Under the pieces are notes generated by a model. That model did no database searches. It was not told where the DNA came from and saw nothing but the letters and a program-made list of their open reading frames with translations. A DNA stretch of 64,000 nt from Breviolum minutum Mf 1.05b.01 (taxonomy: Eukaryota; Sar; Dinophyceae; Suessiales; Symbiodiniaceae). The translations under genes were made by a program, and so were the position numbers. How positions within the stretch are numbered: position 1 is the stretch's first letter; each line of letters opens with the position of its first letter. This document shows positions 20,240-33,025 of the stretch, piece by piece. Location: contig DF239116.1 of NCBI GenBank assembly GCA_000507305.1, positions 6,182-70,181 on the forward strand. Reading direction: 5' to 3'.

Positions 20240-23200
20240 TACTGGAGTGTGATACATCTGAGGGTATTCGGCCCATTCCTTTGAGCTCTCGCATGTGTGG
20301 CATCATTGCCTGTCAACATGAGGAAACAAATGGACGAAAAAAACACTGTGCAAACCCATGCTGCCAACACCTGGTCTGCGATCCCGGTAGCATCAAGCAC
20401 CTTCATGCCAACACCTTCATGGTTGACTTGTAAAAAAAAACAAACGTCCCACCACAAAAATTGGATTTCGCTCGGCCTTCTGACACAAATGATATGTACC
20501 CATCTGGTCAAGCAGGTCTCACATCTTATCATGCGCTATTTTCATGGTCCATCTTTCTTTTCGGGGGAATGCGTCAAAGGAGAACAAAAAGCGCAGCTTC
20601 CTCCCACTGTCCGAGTGACGTTGGGCATGAAGGGTGGCGCCGGCACAAACTTCTTCTGCGAAGGAACTTCCAGCCTTGCCGAAAGTTTGATGAAGCTACA
20701 AAATCCGGCTAACCACCAAGGATGGTGTAAATATCCCATTATGCTATAGGGTTTCTAACCATCCCAGGTGGTTGTTTGGGATTTCTGAACCATCAACAGT
20801 ATGTTCATCCATTTTTAGAGAGGATATGAACGGGTATGAAAAAACAAATCCTTCGCAAAAAAACAAGGCTATTTATGTGACAATGAATCAATGAAGTTTC
20901 CACATCACAAAAAAAGAATTGTCCTAAGATCCGGACATCCCAAATGGTAGCCATTGATCGTGCAGGTGTTGCTTGGCTTCCAGCTAACTCCTTAGTGTGT
21001 ATGTTGTCATCAAACTGAACCAAAAAGACTTGCCATTTGGCAACCGAGGAACCATGGTGCCAGCCATAATGTCCTTCACCTCGAAGAAATAACATGCATC
21101 GATATTAATGTGCACTATTCCAGCTCTTCACTCTGGGTTGCCATGCTTGAACATCGGGAGTGAAAGTCCATGGACCAGATTTAGATGCGACTTCACTGGA
21201 CCTTATCTGCTGGTAGCAATCTTCTCCTTTTGTTTCCATGCCAACTTCTCAAAGCTTGGAAAAAATGGATAACTTTAAGGCTGCGACATACCCCCGGTCA
21301 AAAGTGTGAGGATGTTATGAGAATTTCCAGCTTCTATAGCTGCCTGGTGAGGGAACATAGTGGGAGCTTGGTTCCATGGTGGCATGAAACCATTGACAGT
21401 GACACCATTCCAGAAGCTATCACTGCACCTCTTGTGTGCCAGTCTGAAGGCCAATCAAGAAGTCAACCTTCAGGAAACACAAGCAGTTGGGCAAGCTCGC
21501 CCTTCACTCTCTGAACACGTGTTTAAAAAGATGAGCGTAAATCATGGGCATAGATCTCTTTGCCTCATCGTTTTGGATCATACGAGAGTAGATCTGAGAA
21601 GCCTCAAAAGAATGCCCAGGTCACAGCTGCAAAACACAAACAAACAGATTTGGATAGAAAAATCTTGAGGTGTCCCACACGTTGTGCATCACCTTCATCG
21701 TCCTGCCAAATGTTTTACAGAGATGTATTCAAAAACATGGTTTCCTCCAGTATGGGTTGCTTTTTCATTGAAGCCATGCGTTGGAACAAATCTTTGATGA
21801 TCCGAAGCCTGCGATCGAAAAATCGATCGAAATTGTAAACACTCCATGCACCGTTTAACCAACCGTCCTCCACATCTACTCGAAGTCTGAGGGGCAATTG
21901 AGATGGGCCATAGAATGGAGTATACCTTTTCTCAAACATCCACAAGAATCAATTTCATCAAATAAATCAAACAAGAATTATGCACAGCCATGATTCTGAA
22001 GTCCAAAGGTCCGCAGAAAAATGATGACATCATCACATGTTTTATAAAATCCATGGCACTGTTGCAATTTTGTGGCCAAGAGCTTTAGACCCTGCAACGA
22101 AGCGCGTTCAACCTGCGATGCTTAGGGTACAATCAACAGCTCTGTATCATGTCAGTCACTTGCTTTGAACGATACGAGGACCCAACAGCATTTGGGACAG
22201 CTGGAAGAGAACCACCCAGTCGTACATAAATTCCAGAAGCACCCAAACTGACAAGCAAAAACACATGAAAGGTGTATGCTGACTATGCTGAGAGCAAGAT
22301 GTTTCTCTAAACCTGGCACCCCTGGCTTTGACAAAAGCATTTGGACCCTCCAGGCATCGAACCAATCCGGTCCAAGCAAACAAGGGACGAAAAGCCTCAC
22401 AGTTTTGCTCTCCTGCTTCAACTGACTTCAGATACCCTGGTGCTTCCATGTAAACGGAAAATAAGTCTTGCACAAGCGAAACCATATTCTCATTGATCCT
22501 CATTCAATCCTTGGTGATTCAAAAAAAATGCATCAACAAATTAATTGGTGACTGCGTGACAAAAGGCATTTTTCAAGGTCAAGCATCAAGCGTGTCAGCC
22601 CTGGGATTCTGTGGGCGATCCGGATTCACCATGCATTCTGCTTTCTCAAAGATTGCAACTGAGAGAAATGTTGTCTTCCCTTCACTTGTGGAAGATTCTA
22701 AGCCGATTTGAAGTGATTGTTTCAAAAAAACTGTCCATTGAAGAGCAATTGCTTTCAGCATGTTATAATCAACCCTGACTCTGCTTGTTCTGGGCTCTTG
22801 CCGAAGACTTGCAGCTCAGAACCAAGGCAAAAATGATGATCAGCTACATATGCAAGCACAAACACAAGCAATTTGACATGAAGATACATGAAGTAGATGA
22901 CAAATGGACAGAAGGGAGGCCAATTGTTACCTGAATGTAGTCCATGTGCTGGGTGATGGTCGGAGGCCTTAATTGCGCGGTCAGGCAACACAAAAGCTTC
23001 TTGCAACCCACAACTATAGATGGATACATATATAATATATGATTGCAGAAGGTAAGTATGCGAGAGATCAAACAAGTCATATTGTGACGTCATGATCGGA
23101 TCAAATTCACGGGCAACGTTTTTTCGCTGCCAAAAAAAATCCCAAGGCTCCCAACATGACGAAGTGACGAAGGGCCACCTTGGCTTCAACAGGCAGGCTT

Positions 23201-23495
23201 CAACGCCAAGGGTTTTCCGTTGGCCTGAAATTTGGATATAGAATTCTGTACTCTATGGAAATAGACAAATTCGACAAAATAGATCATGTATGATCATGTA
23301 AAGGAAAAACTTTTCTTTGAAAACTACTAGTAGTGATCGAAAAGTCATACACTTCCGCTTCAACCCACTCTCTTCCAGGGCTTCAGATAAGCTGCAAGTC
23401 GGAGTTGCCAAGGGCAGCCCGGCCAGACACACAAACGATTCACGGCGTGTCACGTCGGAATTGCTGAGAGCCAGCGGCGAAGAAACGCTCAGCAT
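20240..23495 (-). other. Candidate exons of one or more unidentified minus-strand genes
   Basis: Several minus-strand pieces have coding character: 23495-23330 (starts at ATG; LSEALEESGLKRKCMTF), 22503-22310 (MVSLVQDLFSVYMEAPGYLK...CEAFRPLFAWTGLVRCLE), 21900-21720 (LRIIKDLFQRMASMKKQPIL), 21530-21480 (RVKGELAQLLVFPEG, after an ACGTGTTCAG acceptor), 21420-21300 (SFWNGVTVNGFMPPWNQAP) and 20440-20240 (GMKVLDATGIADQVLAAW followed by a hydrophobic helix). I cannot prove that they belong together. The LVFPEG piece resembles motif III (FPEG) of PlsC/LPCAT acyltransferases, but the NHxxxxD motif was not found, so no function is assigned. Confidence 0.3.
20699..20786. mobile_element. MITE-like palindrome, family C copy 2
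   Basis: Inverted ends AAATCCGGCTAACCACC and GGTGGTTGTTTGGGATTT, with GATGG/CCATC continuing the stem. Confidence 0.5.
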
Positions 23496-23999
23496 TTCCA
23501 GTCACAGTTCACACCGAATCAATTTTTAATGCACATAGATCATCTTTGCCAAGTTGGAGACATCCAAAAAAATTGTTCGTTTCTTGATCCATCCTACACT
23601 TTAAGAAGCATCAAAACTGCCGAAATGTCATTAGGTATATTTTTCTTGGCATAGAACCGCGCGCTTCGTCTGTAGGTCTCCGATAGCCCGCTTTCCAGGT
23701 AGAGAATCGCAGATCGGGAAGATCGACAAATCTCCTCATTGGCACTCTCCTTCTCCATGTCTCAGTGCTATCTGCCAGCGCTTTGCAGATACATGCCCTC
23801 CTGCACGTACGAGTAAATGGTTGAAAATCAATTGAAGAGATTCCTTAAATAATGTGGAAAATTGGTCTGTCCTTTTTTACTTGTCCGAAACATGTTCCTT
23901 TCAGCAGGTATTTCAGCTAGTTTTTGGCAAGAACATCCTCCAAGTCTTCTTTGCTTTCCGGCTGAGCAGGTCGACGATGTATCTCCAAGTCCCTGTCAA

Positions 24000-26900
24000 A
24001 GTGTTCCGTTCAACGTTGTGTGTACAACACACAACCAGCGTATTAGCAGAGCTTTCCCATGACTTTCCCCTGACTTGATTGCCTCAAAAGCCTCCATTGT
24101 TTCTTTTGAGGGGCAGCTTGGATGGATTCTCGGACTTCCTGCCGACTGACATAAGCGAAAACAAAGGGAAAAATCGCATCGCTTCAGGTCCTTCAAACTG
24201 TTTTGGACATGGAGCCCTTCAGGGCTGCTCAATGTCCCAAGCCGTTCATGAACCTGCACTATCTCAAGCTGAAACCAATGACAACACATTGAAGTGATTC
24301 AGTGGATTTGCTTCAGTGGTGCCTTGAGCACGATTTCAAAAGCATGCAGGGCTCCAGCTACATTACCAATAGTTCGTCGCATTTCACCAATGGCACTAAC
24401 CTAGGAAAAACTGGGTCCAACAGCTGACTGACTTGGTCACGATGGGTACTTGAGACTGATACGTGGCTGCTCCGCAACCTTTCTGGGATATTCGGGTGGT
24501 GCAAAAAAGCTCTTTCTGCCTGTCACATTTAGAAGCTGCAATTTCAAAGCTATTGGCCCTCGAGCTGTGAATATTGTCACAAACTTAGTCATCAAATCAC
24601 CACCTCGTTGAAAGCTTCAAGACCTGCCAACTGGTTCATGACTTTTCACAAGCAGATCTGTGTAAAAAATTCCGCAAAGAGTGTGCCTCCATCAGTATCA
24701 CCGATTTCTTCTCTGGCCATGGCCACTTCGTACCTTTAGTCGCCAGAAGCTGCCATGAGAAAACACTCCACATCACAGCTTTGCTGTTTATGCTGTTTAT
24801 GCGCCAAGGCACAAAAGGCTGGTATATGTCTCGGTGTAGTTGTTGGTGGCGTTTCGATATATCCGCAAAGCCTTCAGATTTACATCTCCAAATCCAAGTG
24901 GGCAAAAAATCAGCTCAGATTGAAGGCGCCTTCTCAAAGGAGTCCTTCTCACCTGGAGCAGTCGGAGGAACTCCTATGCTCGGTCTTGTTGGTCGGTCAG
25001 TCGACCTAAAATCACACGCCTTTCCGATCTCCCCTCTGACCATGAGTGGCACCAAAATTATGCACCTCAGCATTGTCTTGCCCTGAAACCCAGTTACTGT
25101 TGATTATCTCGAATTCATGGTCTTGACAACCTGAAGCAAAACGACATTATGGCAACTTCAGGCAACATGTTTAACAAGACTTGTTGCTGAGGTAGCAAGC
25201 AAGAATTGCATACAATGGATGAGCTCTCTGATCGAGCTGCACGAAGATTCGCTCTGCCTCCGAATCAATCAGTTAAATGTCAACGTGTACGTTTTATGTT
25301 TCTATGCTGTTTTTTTGTCAAAGCGTTCAACAAGATTCACCCTTTGAATGGTCAATACTGATTGTTGCGAACGGTTCGGGAACTATCAGCAATTTTGGAA
25401 TACGAATCCTTTTCAAAACGTTGAGGGTTTCGTGCAGGAACGCTCTACGTTCTTTACATCCTGAATCATGCCGCTACAGCTCATGGTGAGATGTTGTGGA
25501 TGCGAAAGGAGAGCAAAACCGGGAATTCATTCTACATTCAAAATTATGTCATTCCCATTTCAAAATTCACAGCTTTTGGACATCCTCCACATTACCAAAT
25601 TGCTTGCGCCTCCTCATAGATCTCCAGCACCCTGTCCAGATCCTGCATCACTACAGAAATGATACCCCCCCCTGCGCTTGAAATGAATCACAATGAAAGG
25701 CACCATCCTGACCAGATCTTTTGGATGTAGATACACCTACCTCAGGGTTCATGGTTGTATTCCTGGAAACTTTTTCACCAGGGTCCAACATACACTCGTT
25801 GAGCTGTTAAAGTTACCTTCCGAAAAGGAAACCGATCTTCCAACCATCATTTTTCAGGGGCGAGCTGTTAAACTTCCTGGGAGTAACTTTTGGTAAAAAT
25901 TGCGAGACCTGGGATGCAGGCTCGGAGCAAGATTTCAGCATGCCGAATGGTTTCTCCACAATTTGTGGCCAAACACAGCCGCAAAGACACCTTCCATGCG
26001 AACTAGACTTGATGAAAATGCTAAACAACATCATCTCCACAGACACTACTCGCACCTGCCAAGCATTAATCTCCAACTCCACGTCTTTTAAGGAGAGAGC
26101 AGCCTGGCACTGTCATTCACTGAAAAACTCGACTCACTCGGCTGATTTTCACCTTATTCCATCGAGGACCAGACCATGCCAATGTCTCTGATCATCTCAG
26201 TTTGATCCGTCAGCTGGTCCAAATAGTCCTGGCCGCCGCTACTAGCCAGGGATGATAGTGGCATCAGGTATCAAGGTATATCAATACTGGTAAAAATACT
26301 CGTCAAAGTGACACTATACGTCCTCCCAGGAATACTTTTCCAGAACTGAAGCAAGCTCCTGGCATCATGTCTAACCGTCTAACCTCTCTACCATTGCAAA
26401 GTGACACATGCAAATTCAACTTCCCGGACTTCAGTAGCCTCATACACCATGAGCTTCTGGTTCAAAGGCAATGGACTGACGAAACAGACAATCAGCCACG
26501 CTCATTTTGCAAGGTTCAAAAATTTGCCTTCTTTGACATGGTGTGTGATTCAGCTTGGAAAGAAAAAAATGGTACTGGCATCAAAAATGTCGGAAAAAAT
26601 CAACCAAAAGCTGGCACCTTGACGTTGCATCCATAGCTTTCCCAAGATCATACAGCAAAAGAGGAGTAAGCATCGAGTACTCTGCATTGGCCTTAGCCTG
26701 GGCCTCAAATTTTGTGAGAAACTCCTTCGATGGTCAGCCTTGCTTCACTGAACACCTTAGGGTCAAGCCTGCTTCGCCAAGTGGTATGCCATTATAGCTT
26801 GTACATCCTGGTAGGTCGTTTTTCAACGCAGAGCTTACACACATTCTCAAGGCAGGCCCCAAGCTGCATGGCTGTCCTCCTGTCTGCTGAAGTGCCATTT

Positions 26901-27690
26901 TCCCAATCGCCATAGAAGAACAGCACTTGGAGAGGACCTAGATGGGGAACAAAGACGACATGCTCAGCATATCTGTTTTTTTCCGATGGTATGTTTCTTT
27001 CCATCGCTTCCCCTTCCTTTGGTTCCCGACGGCACTAAAGCTGGGGGTCGCCTGTCACTTTGAAAGAACAACACATAATGACACTCAACAATGGTACACA
27101 CCAGGCCTTAGAATCTGGAAGACAGCCAGGACTGCTCCAAAGACTGCAAGAAGAACCAACAGACTAGCTAGTCTGAACATTGGAGCTTTTCTTCCATGCC
27201 TGTCTAATCCATAGAAGCAAATGTGAATACAGCAGTCATTTCAGCGCAAGTGCAGAATTGCTTTAAAAAAAACAAAGAGGCAGGCCCCACCATCTGGATG
27301 TTAGACATTGGCTCCAATCCTACTCCATTGCTCTTGCGGTGAAAACAGCAGCACATCTCATCAGATCTATTCTTGGAAAACTTTTTGTTGGCAACAATGT
27401 AGCTGCCGGAGGTGTGGGGGGTAAACTGCGAAGGCTTCTAGTCAAAGTCACAAGTTCATAAATTGTCCCATGCTGAAATCGTAGGGGTTGATATCAGGAA
27501 ATCTCCGAAATCTCTTGAGCCGTTCTGGAAAAAGATATGCAAAGCTTGGGCCCTGCCGAAACACTGGTTCACAGTAGAAAACACTATGAAGTATGGCTAC
27601 TATCTACCCACTTAATTCCCAAGGTTTTGGAAATCAAGGCAAAGTCTCAGAGGTCAAGTCAGCTACCGTCGGCTCCCAGAGTTTGCCAAC
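24000..27690. other. Introns or spacer with undecided exons
   Basis: Open minus-strand stretches near 24880-24640 and 26945-26795 (GPLQVLFFYGDWENGTSA in one frame) may be exons, but alternative frames are also open and nothing matches a known family. 25800-25893 holds a fragment with family B MITE motifs (GAGCTGTTAAA twice, TTCCAACCATCATTTTTCAG). Confidence 0.25.
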
Positions 27691-27694
27691 CGTT

Positions 27695-28481
27695 TCAAGT
27701 CTGATCCAAAAGGAAGTTATATAGCTCTTCATGAAGAAGTTGCTTCAGCTTGAAACTCTTTGCTTTGCAACATCTAAAGAACTCAAAGTCAGAACGCATG
27801 GCCTTCTGTCATCCAAGCAATATCCATCTGAATGTCTCTGTTTGATTCTTTTTGTTTGTTTGTTTGTCGCATATTTCTTTTACGTTGCTCTCCAAAGCCA
27901 GCGGCCGATCCGCTCTGTCAAGGAAAGCATTCCATTCACTTCTTGCCATCTCACATGGTGTAGAATCTTCTCGCAACAATGTATAAGTCAGCCTTGCAGC
28001 AACAAATCTTATAGAAATTACCTCAATTCAAGATCAAACACAGCAAGCCAACACACCAAGTCATTATATAAACCAACACAGCTCAATACTAGACCTCAAA
28101 CTGATGGCTTGATCTCAGTCTGCTCCAGAGAGAAATCAGCCCGCTTCGCCTCGACCTACAAGCCAAAGCCATCGAAAGGTAGGTATAGTGATTATTATGC
28201 TGTGAAAAATGTGTTTTTCAATCACCAAAGAAAAAACATAATCTATCCATTTCCATTGAAAAAAAACAGCGACCACTCATGTCAAAATGCAAGGTTTTTG
28301 CATTTTTCAGCTTCTTCCGCGAGCTTCTCCAAGTCAAATCTCGTGTGTCGGCGGTGCCCATGTTGCCACTTCAGAAGCTTTGTTGAACACTGAGGATCGG
28401 GTTGTCCAGCATTGCCGTCCGCATCAACTCAGGTAGTACAATTCTCAACTCCAACTCCGGTTGTAGCGAGCCAGCGGCCAT
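27695..28481 (-). CDS. Multi-exon gene of unknown function
   Basis: Three pieces support a gene. It could begin at ATG 28481 (MAAGSLQPELELRIVLPEL), 18 bases past the stop of the upstream RING gene. Partly overlapping that, in another frame, is LLKWQHGHRRHTRFDLEKLA (about 28385-28290). An internal exon near 27950-27885 encodes MARSEWNAFLDRADRPLALE before a GT donor. The terminal exon 27805-27695 follows an ACAG acceptor and encodes 36 residues (KAMRSDFEFFRCCKAKSFKL then KQLLHEELYNFLLDQT) before TGA. The protein is basic and helical in character. The frame change near 28385 is unexplained: a frameshift, a missed intron, or two genes. No domain is recognised. Confidence 0.4.
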
Positions 28482-28498
28482 CGTATGCCGTATGTCAG

Positions 28499-30905
28499 TT
28501 AAAGTGGTCGATCGCGGCCAGAAGATGTTCTACTTAAGGACCCAGAGACTCCAGTAGCACCGGTGCCAGAACGAGAAGGAGATCGAACAACTCGGGTCGC
28601 ATCACGATCTCGATCAAAGCCCGATGCATCGCTTGGAACTCGAGAACTTGTGATACCTTTGTATCTTTCAGATCGGTCCGCCGGTCGGGTCTGTATTTCT
28701 CTCTGCAGGACTTTGGGACCTCTTGTGAAGCCCAAATTGCCCAAGCTTGGCTCACGAAAGCTTGTAGCTTCACGAACTTCACCCTTGGAAAGAGCCTCTG
28801 CTTGTCTGCTGTGTGAAATCAGAGTCGCACGTTGCGAAACACTGGTTGAAACGGAAGAGCACCGGTCGCTCTCATCGTTTGCATCTCGGTTGTATGCAAA
28901 GCTACACCTACAAACAGGGCATAAACCCTCCACCCAATACGGCATTAAGCATTCCACCAAAAACACATGGTCACACCTCCGCGGTCGTACACGTACAGCT
29001 CCGGGTGGAATACTGTGTCCAGATGCACAACAAGCATCAAATTTGTCACTGGTAAATACTACGACATCACCCAACGATTGAAGTCTTCGTTTCAAAGCTT
29101 CAAAAGTTTCATCATCCACACGCAGAGAAGCAAACTGTGGAGATGCACCCTCCCCGTTACCAGCTTCATGTCGCCCATTTTGACTTGGAAAAGGAATGGC
29201 TGAAGGGATAGATGAAAGTCGTTGTACTTCACCCACTTCTCGTACTCGAAGATCTCGTGACATTTGAAGCAAGCTGTCCGAGACAGAATGCACTCTGGAA
29301 AACAAGTCCGACTGCGATTGCTGGAATTCTCTTGCAAGCTTTTCAAGCTCCATAGTCTTTGCAACCACTTCACGTTTCAAAGCAGTAGCATCTGAAACTT
29401 TCGAGGTATTCTGAAGCTGTGCCTGAGACAGTTGAGCCTGCAGCTGCCTGTTCTGACCTGGCAGGCTGGCAGTCTGGCAGTCACTTTGAAGGGCAGGGCG
29501 ACACAAAAGCAAATGAATCCATTATATATGACCAAAAACCTGCCATGCGATTCCCCATAGTTAATCATAGCTAATCCAGATCCACTTCATGTTGATCCTT
29601 TCTGATGCCTTCAACAATTGAAGATATGTCTCTACATCTAAATGAATGGAGAAAGACTGCGCTCACGTTATTTCGGTTGAGGTATTTTACCCTTTTTGGC
29701 TAAGAGCGTGGTTCACCAAAAACCCACAAGTCGAGCAGCAACAGGAAGCCCTGGGGATCCCCTTCACAGCAGTACTATAGGCATATCCCATTTATGATGT
29801 AGAGCGATTTGGGCAACACATATCCATCGAACATAAACTGAAGGAAACATCTGAAGGAAGCATCTGTGTGTATAGAAAGGATACCACGGGACAAAACCAT
29901 CCCCAAAGCAACAAGATGCATCACAACAGTACACAAGAGTTCACACCGTCTTCTTACTTCGAACCATACTCCATTCTCCATGATTTTCCTAATTGGTTGG
30001 ACAGGGAAGGAACCCACCCACCAAAAACAAATCAAACGTGTGTTGGTTCAGGACCGCAATGATGCGAATGAGTATTTTTCTGTTCAGAGCAAATTGTCCA
30101 CACTTCAAGAGAAGCTATTGAAGGACGAGTCCAAAGAACTGCTCTTAAGTTATCAACATCTATAAAATCCTTTCAACAGCATCAACAAAAGCCACAGTCA
30201 TAAACTTAAGTATACTCTCCCATCCTAACATGTTTTGGTAAAGGCCTTCAATTCCCCTAAGTTGTTCTTGAAGGTCTAAAACTCGACTTGATCGTCGTCG
30301 TTGTTCTTCTTGGATCTGTTCACGAAGGGATACAGCCTCTCGTTGCAATCGTTCCATGTCCAAAGTCCTCTCCGTAGAGGGTTGCACCGACAAAAAGCTG
30401 AGCTCACCGGAATTTGGTCAAAGAAAGTCTCTCAAGAAGTCGCATTGTTACTTGATCTCAAATTCTAATTTGACCTGTGAGAAAACATGGAAAAACTGAT
30501 TTTGAGAACAATCTGGACAATGAATATAATCTGGAATGCAACCTTGAAGCAATCCAAATCAATTTACAACGTATCCGAGTAGAGTAAATGTAACGTGTTG
30601 ATTTGAAAAAAAAACAGTGTGCGATGTGTATGCTGATAGAATCAATGCATATTAGTAGTCTGTGTAGATATGCATATGCTAGAAACATTAAAGGGAATTT
30701 TTCACCCCCCGGGTTCCACACCGGTCCTCGTATGGAGTTCTTCCGTCAAACGTCGTGTCTCATGTTCCAAGAGGCGGTTCTCCTGTCCGGGAGAACCTCG
30801 TTGGTCCGGATGGGACAGGCCACTGTGTCTGGCCGATTCATAGTGTCCACAGGGACTGGACATAGCATCTCTTAAATCATCTGAAACTGAAACCCCCCAA
30901 AAAAA
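28499..30905 (-). CDS. Coiled-coil RING-type (E3 ligase-like) protein, at least three exons
   Basis: Exon 30905-30728 follows a TTTCAG acceptor and encodes a polar segment ending in ENRLLEHETRRLTEELHTRT before a GT donor. Exon 30393 to about 30235 encodes coiled coil (MERLQREAVSLREQIQEEQR, then RVLDLQEQLRGIEGLY). The last exon, about 29484-28499, continues the coil (ALKREVVAKTMELEKLAREF), then has a RING-like domain: DACCASGH, about 15 residues, CDHVFLVEC, then W-x6-CPVC. The tail is rich in Arg, Ser and Asp. RING domains bind two zinc ions and recruit ubiquitin-conjugating enzymes. The first metal pair reads C-C-A-S rather than C-x2-C, so the fold may be a variant. The stop is at 28499. More 5' exons are likely because the first exon seen here begins at an acceptor site. 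The coil suggests dimerisation. Confidence 0.65.
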
Positions 30906-31859
30906 ATGGCAGGTGCCAGTAGTAAAAACCTTGCGAAACGCTTGAGCCAGCAAAAAATTGGCTGAAAAAGTTGAAGCGCATTCTTGCCCTGAGGTGAAAT
31001 TTGAAACACCAGCTGGCCAAGGTCAAGTGTCAAAAACTGCACCAATTGCATTCTATGTTGTGCAGATTTCGTGCTTATCCACAGAAGAAAACCATCTACA
31101 CAGAACAAGGAGCCTAGCTTTGGCTTTGTGGACTTTTAGGGCAGAAGAATCCACAGTAAGAAGCCATGCAGAAGCAACCGCATAATCAGGAAATGAAAAT
31201 GACCTAATCAAGACCGATCACTGCAAACCCTACCAATGAACTGAGCTGCATGACCTGTTTTTTTCGGTAAAACACCCCTGACGCGGTAGCACTTCAACAA
31301 ACGGCCCACCTTGATCTCAGCCTTTTACTCAGATCTTTTGCTTCACCTTGCGCTTTGTCAAAAATGCTACAACTTCAGATGGCACCATCACATCCCTATT
31401 AACTGGGAAAAAAACACGATTCAATGCGAAAACTGCCAGATGTAGTTGGCAGAGACTTTGTACAGCCGCCTTTTAATGAGATGTTCTCGAAACCTTCAGA
31501 TCTTTGACTTGCTCTGGGGAGAGATGTTCCTTGGTTCCAACAAAATATTCGTAATAAGTGATGCGACATGATCAAAGACTGTAAAAATGCCCTTTTTGCC
31601 GGCAAGATGCCAAATCACCATCGTTGTACTTGATGCGTAAAACCCTTGGCAAAAATCACGTTTGTGCAAATCCTACTGTATGCAAATTTCCCTGTTCAAT
31701 GATCTTGAATTATCCACCACAGTTCTTTCATGTTCTGCGGCTAGTTCAATCTATTCAACATCTCTAATATGGGCAATCCCACTTGGCCAATCTGCAGACT
31801 TTGGCCAAACCCAGGACCGGGTCGACCTGAAGAAAATATGATTTATGAGGCTCTTGGAT

Positions 31860-32545
31860 CAATGAGTTGCGCACTTGGAACTTGCAAAAAAAAATCTCTC
31901 AAGTGAAAATGGCAAGAGTGCCGGCCATGAAACGCCATGAAACTGTCTCATAACAAAAATTGTGTTGTATATGTTGAAGGTACAAATGTGCATCAACAAA
32001 TCGAATGTGCAACTCTCCTTCTTCTCTTGAAGAGGTGAAGAGGGGTAAACAAATTCTGCCCGACCATCCAATACAAGGCGGCCAGATTTGAACTGCTGAT
32101 CTTTAGCACTTCTTACCCAAGCTGCGAATCCAAGAAGGAGATCGCTTCCAAACTCACATATCCTTCCCATTTTTTTGAGTTTGGAGCCCTTCAAAACCCA
32201 TGATCCAAACAAAAAAGAGAGGTTAGTGGCCTCGTCAAATGCCATGTCTTAACATATACTGTCACTATTTTGTTTGGGAAAACTTTAGGCAACTTCAAAC
32301 AAGGAACATTTGACCTCCCTGCAGCAAAGAACTGATGTATCCTTCTAACGATTTTTTTTGTGCGCCCTTGCCGAACGAGCTCTGTTCCTGTTGAAAAGTG
32401 CAGGGATTTATGCAAAAAAACCTGGAACTCCTCAAAAAGGAAGCAACAAGCAACACCCAACCCACAAAAGAACGGGAGGTTCTTGGGCGACTTTCTATGT
32501 GTGAAAAGAAAAGGGGTGAAACACTACGCTTTAAGCCTCTCAACG
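31860..32545 (-). other. Candidate exons at the edge of the minus-strand gene block
   Basis: A minus-strand piece from ATG 32245 encodes MAFDEATNLSFLFGSW, then LKKMGRICEFGSDLLLGFAA, ending at a strong GTAAGAA donor near 32120. Upstream, 32400-32330 (after TTTCAACAG) encodes EQSSFGKGAQKKSLEGYISS in one frame. They may be exons of the most upstream gene of the block. No family recognised. Confidence 0.3.
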
Positions 32546-32616
32546 CTTATAGGTGCTTCTTCAGAAAGTAATCCATTCCTGCATCCGACTCAAACATTGC
32601 CTCCAACATCCGGCAA

Positions 32617-32870
32617 TTTTTTTTTCCCTCTCTGGCTGCGCGCGATCTCTAGGATAACAGGCAGTCCATGTACAGGATAGTTAGTGTCAACCACAAGACA
32701 CAAGCTTGCATGAGTCGCTCCTGGACTCAATGAAAGCTCAGTAGACTGGCTGGCAACGAAAACCAACAACAAACCACCCCACAAACAAAGAAGGAAAGAC
32801 GGGGGGGGAGATGGGGAGGGGAAACAAACAAAAACAGAAGAACCACACCAAAACAACAAAGAAAAGGGCT
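32617..32870 (-). repeat. GT-tract/A-tail repeat, minus copy 1
   Basis: On the minus strand: a long TTTG/GT-rich tract (32870-32755), about 130 bases of mixed sequence, and a terminal run of nine A (32625-32617). The layout is the same as at 34459-34645, 35692-36184, 41975-42503 and 44420-44633. Confidence 0.5.
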
Positions 32871-33025
32871 CCTCAAAATCGAACATCACCAAGCCAACCA
32901 GTCACTGCTAAAAATGAAATGTACGGGTGAAACTTCCTTCCCACTCACTCTCAGTACGTCTTGTCCGCCTCGTAGCCTCATAGCAGCATCCAGGTCGTCC
33001 CAGCCAATGTCTTAACTTTCAGTGA

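Noticed and set aside
27731-28393. 220-codon plus-strand open frame
   Set aside because: Low-complexity composition, and the minus strand of the same region has exon-like pieces with splice sites.
29686-29703. CCTTTTTGGCTAAGAG, similar to the leader
   Set aside because: One substitution and one deletion, on the strand opposite to the local gene, and no ORF follows.
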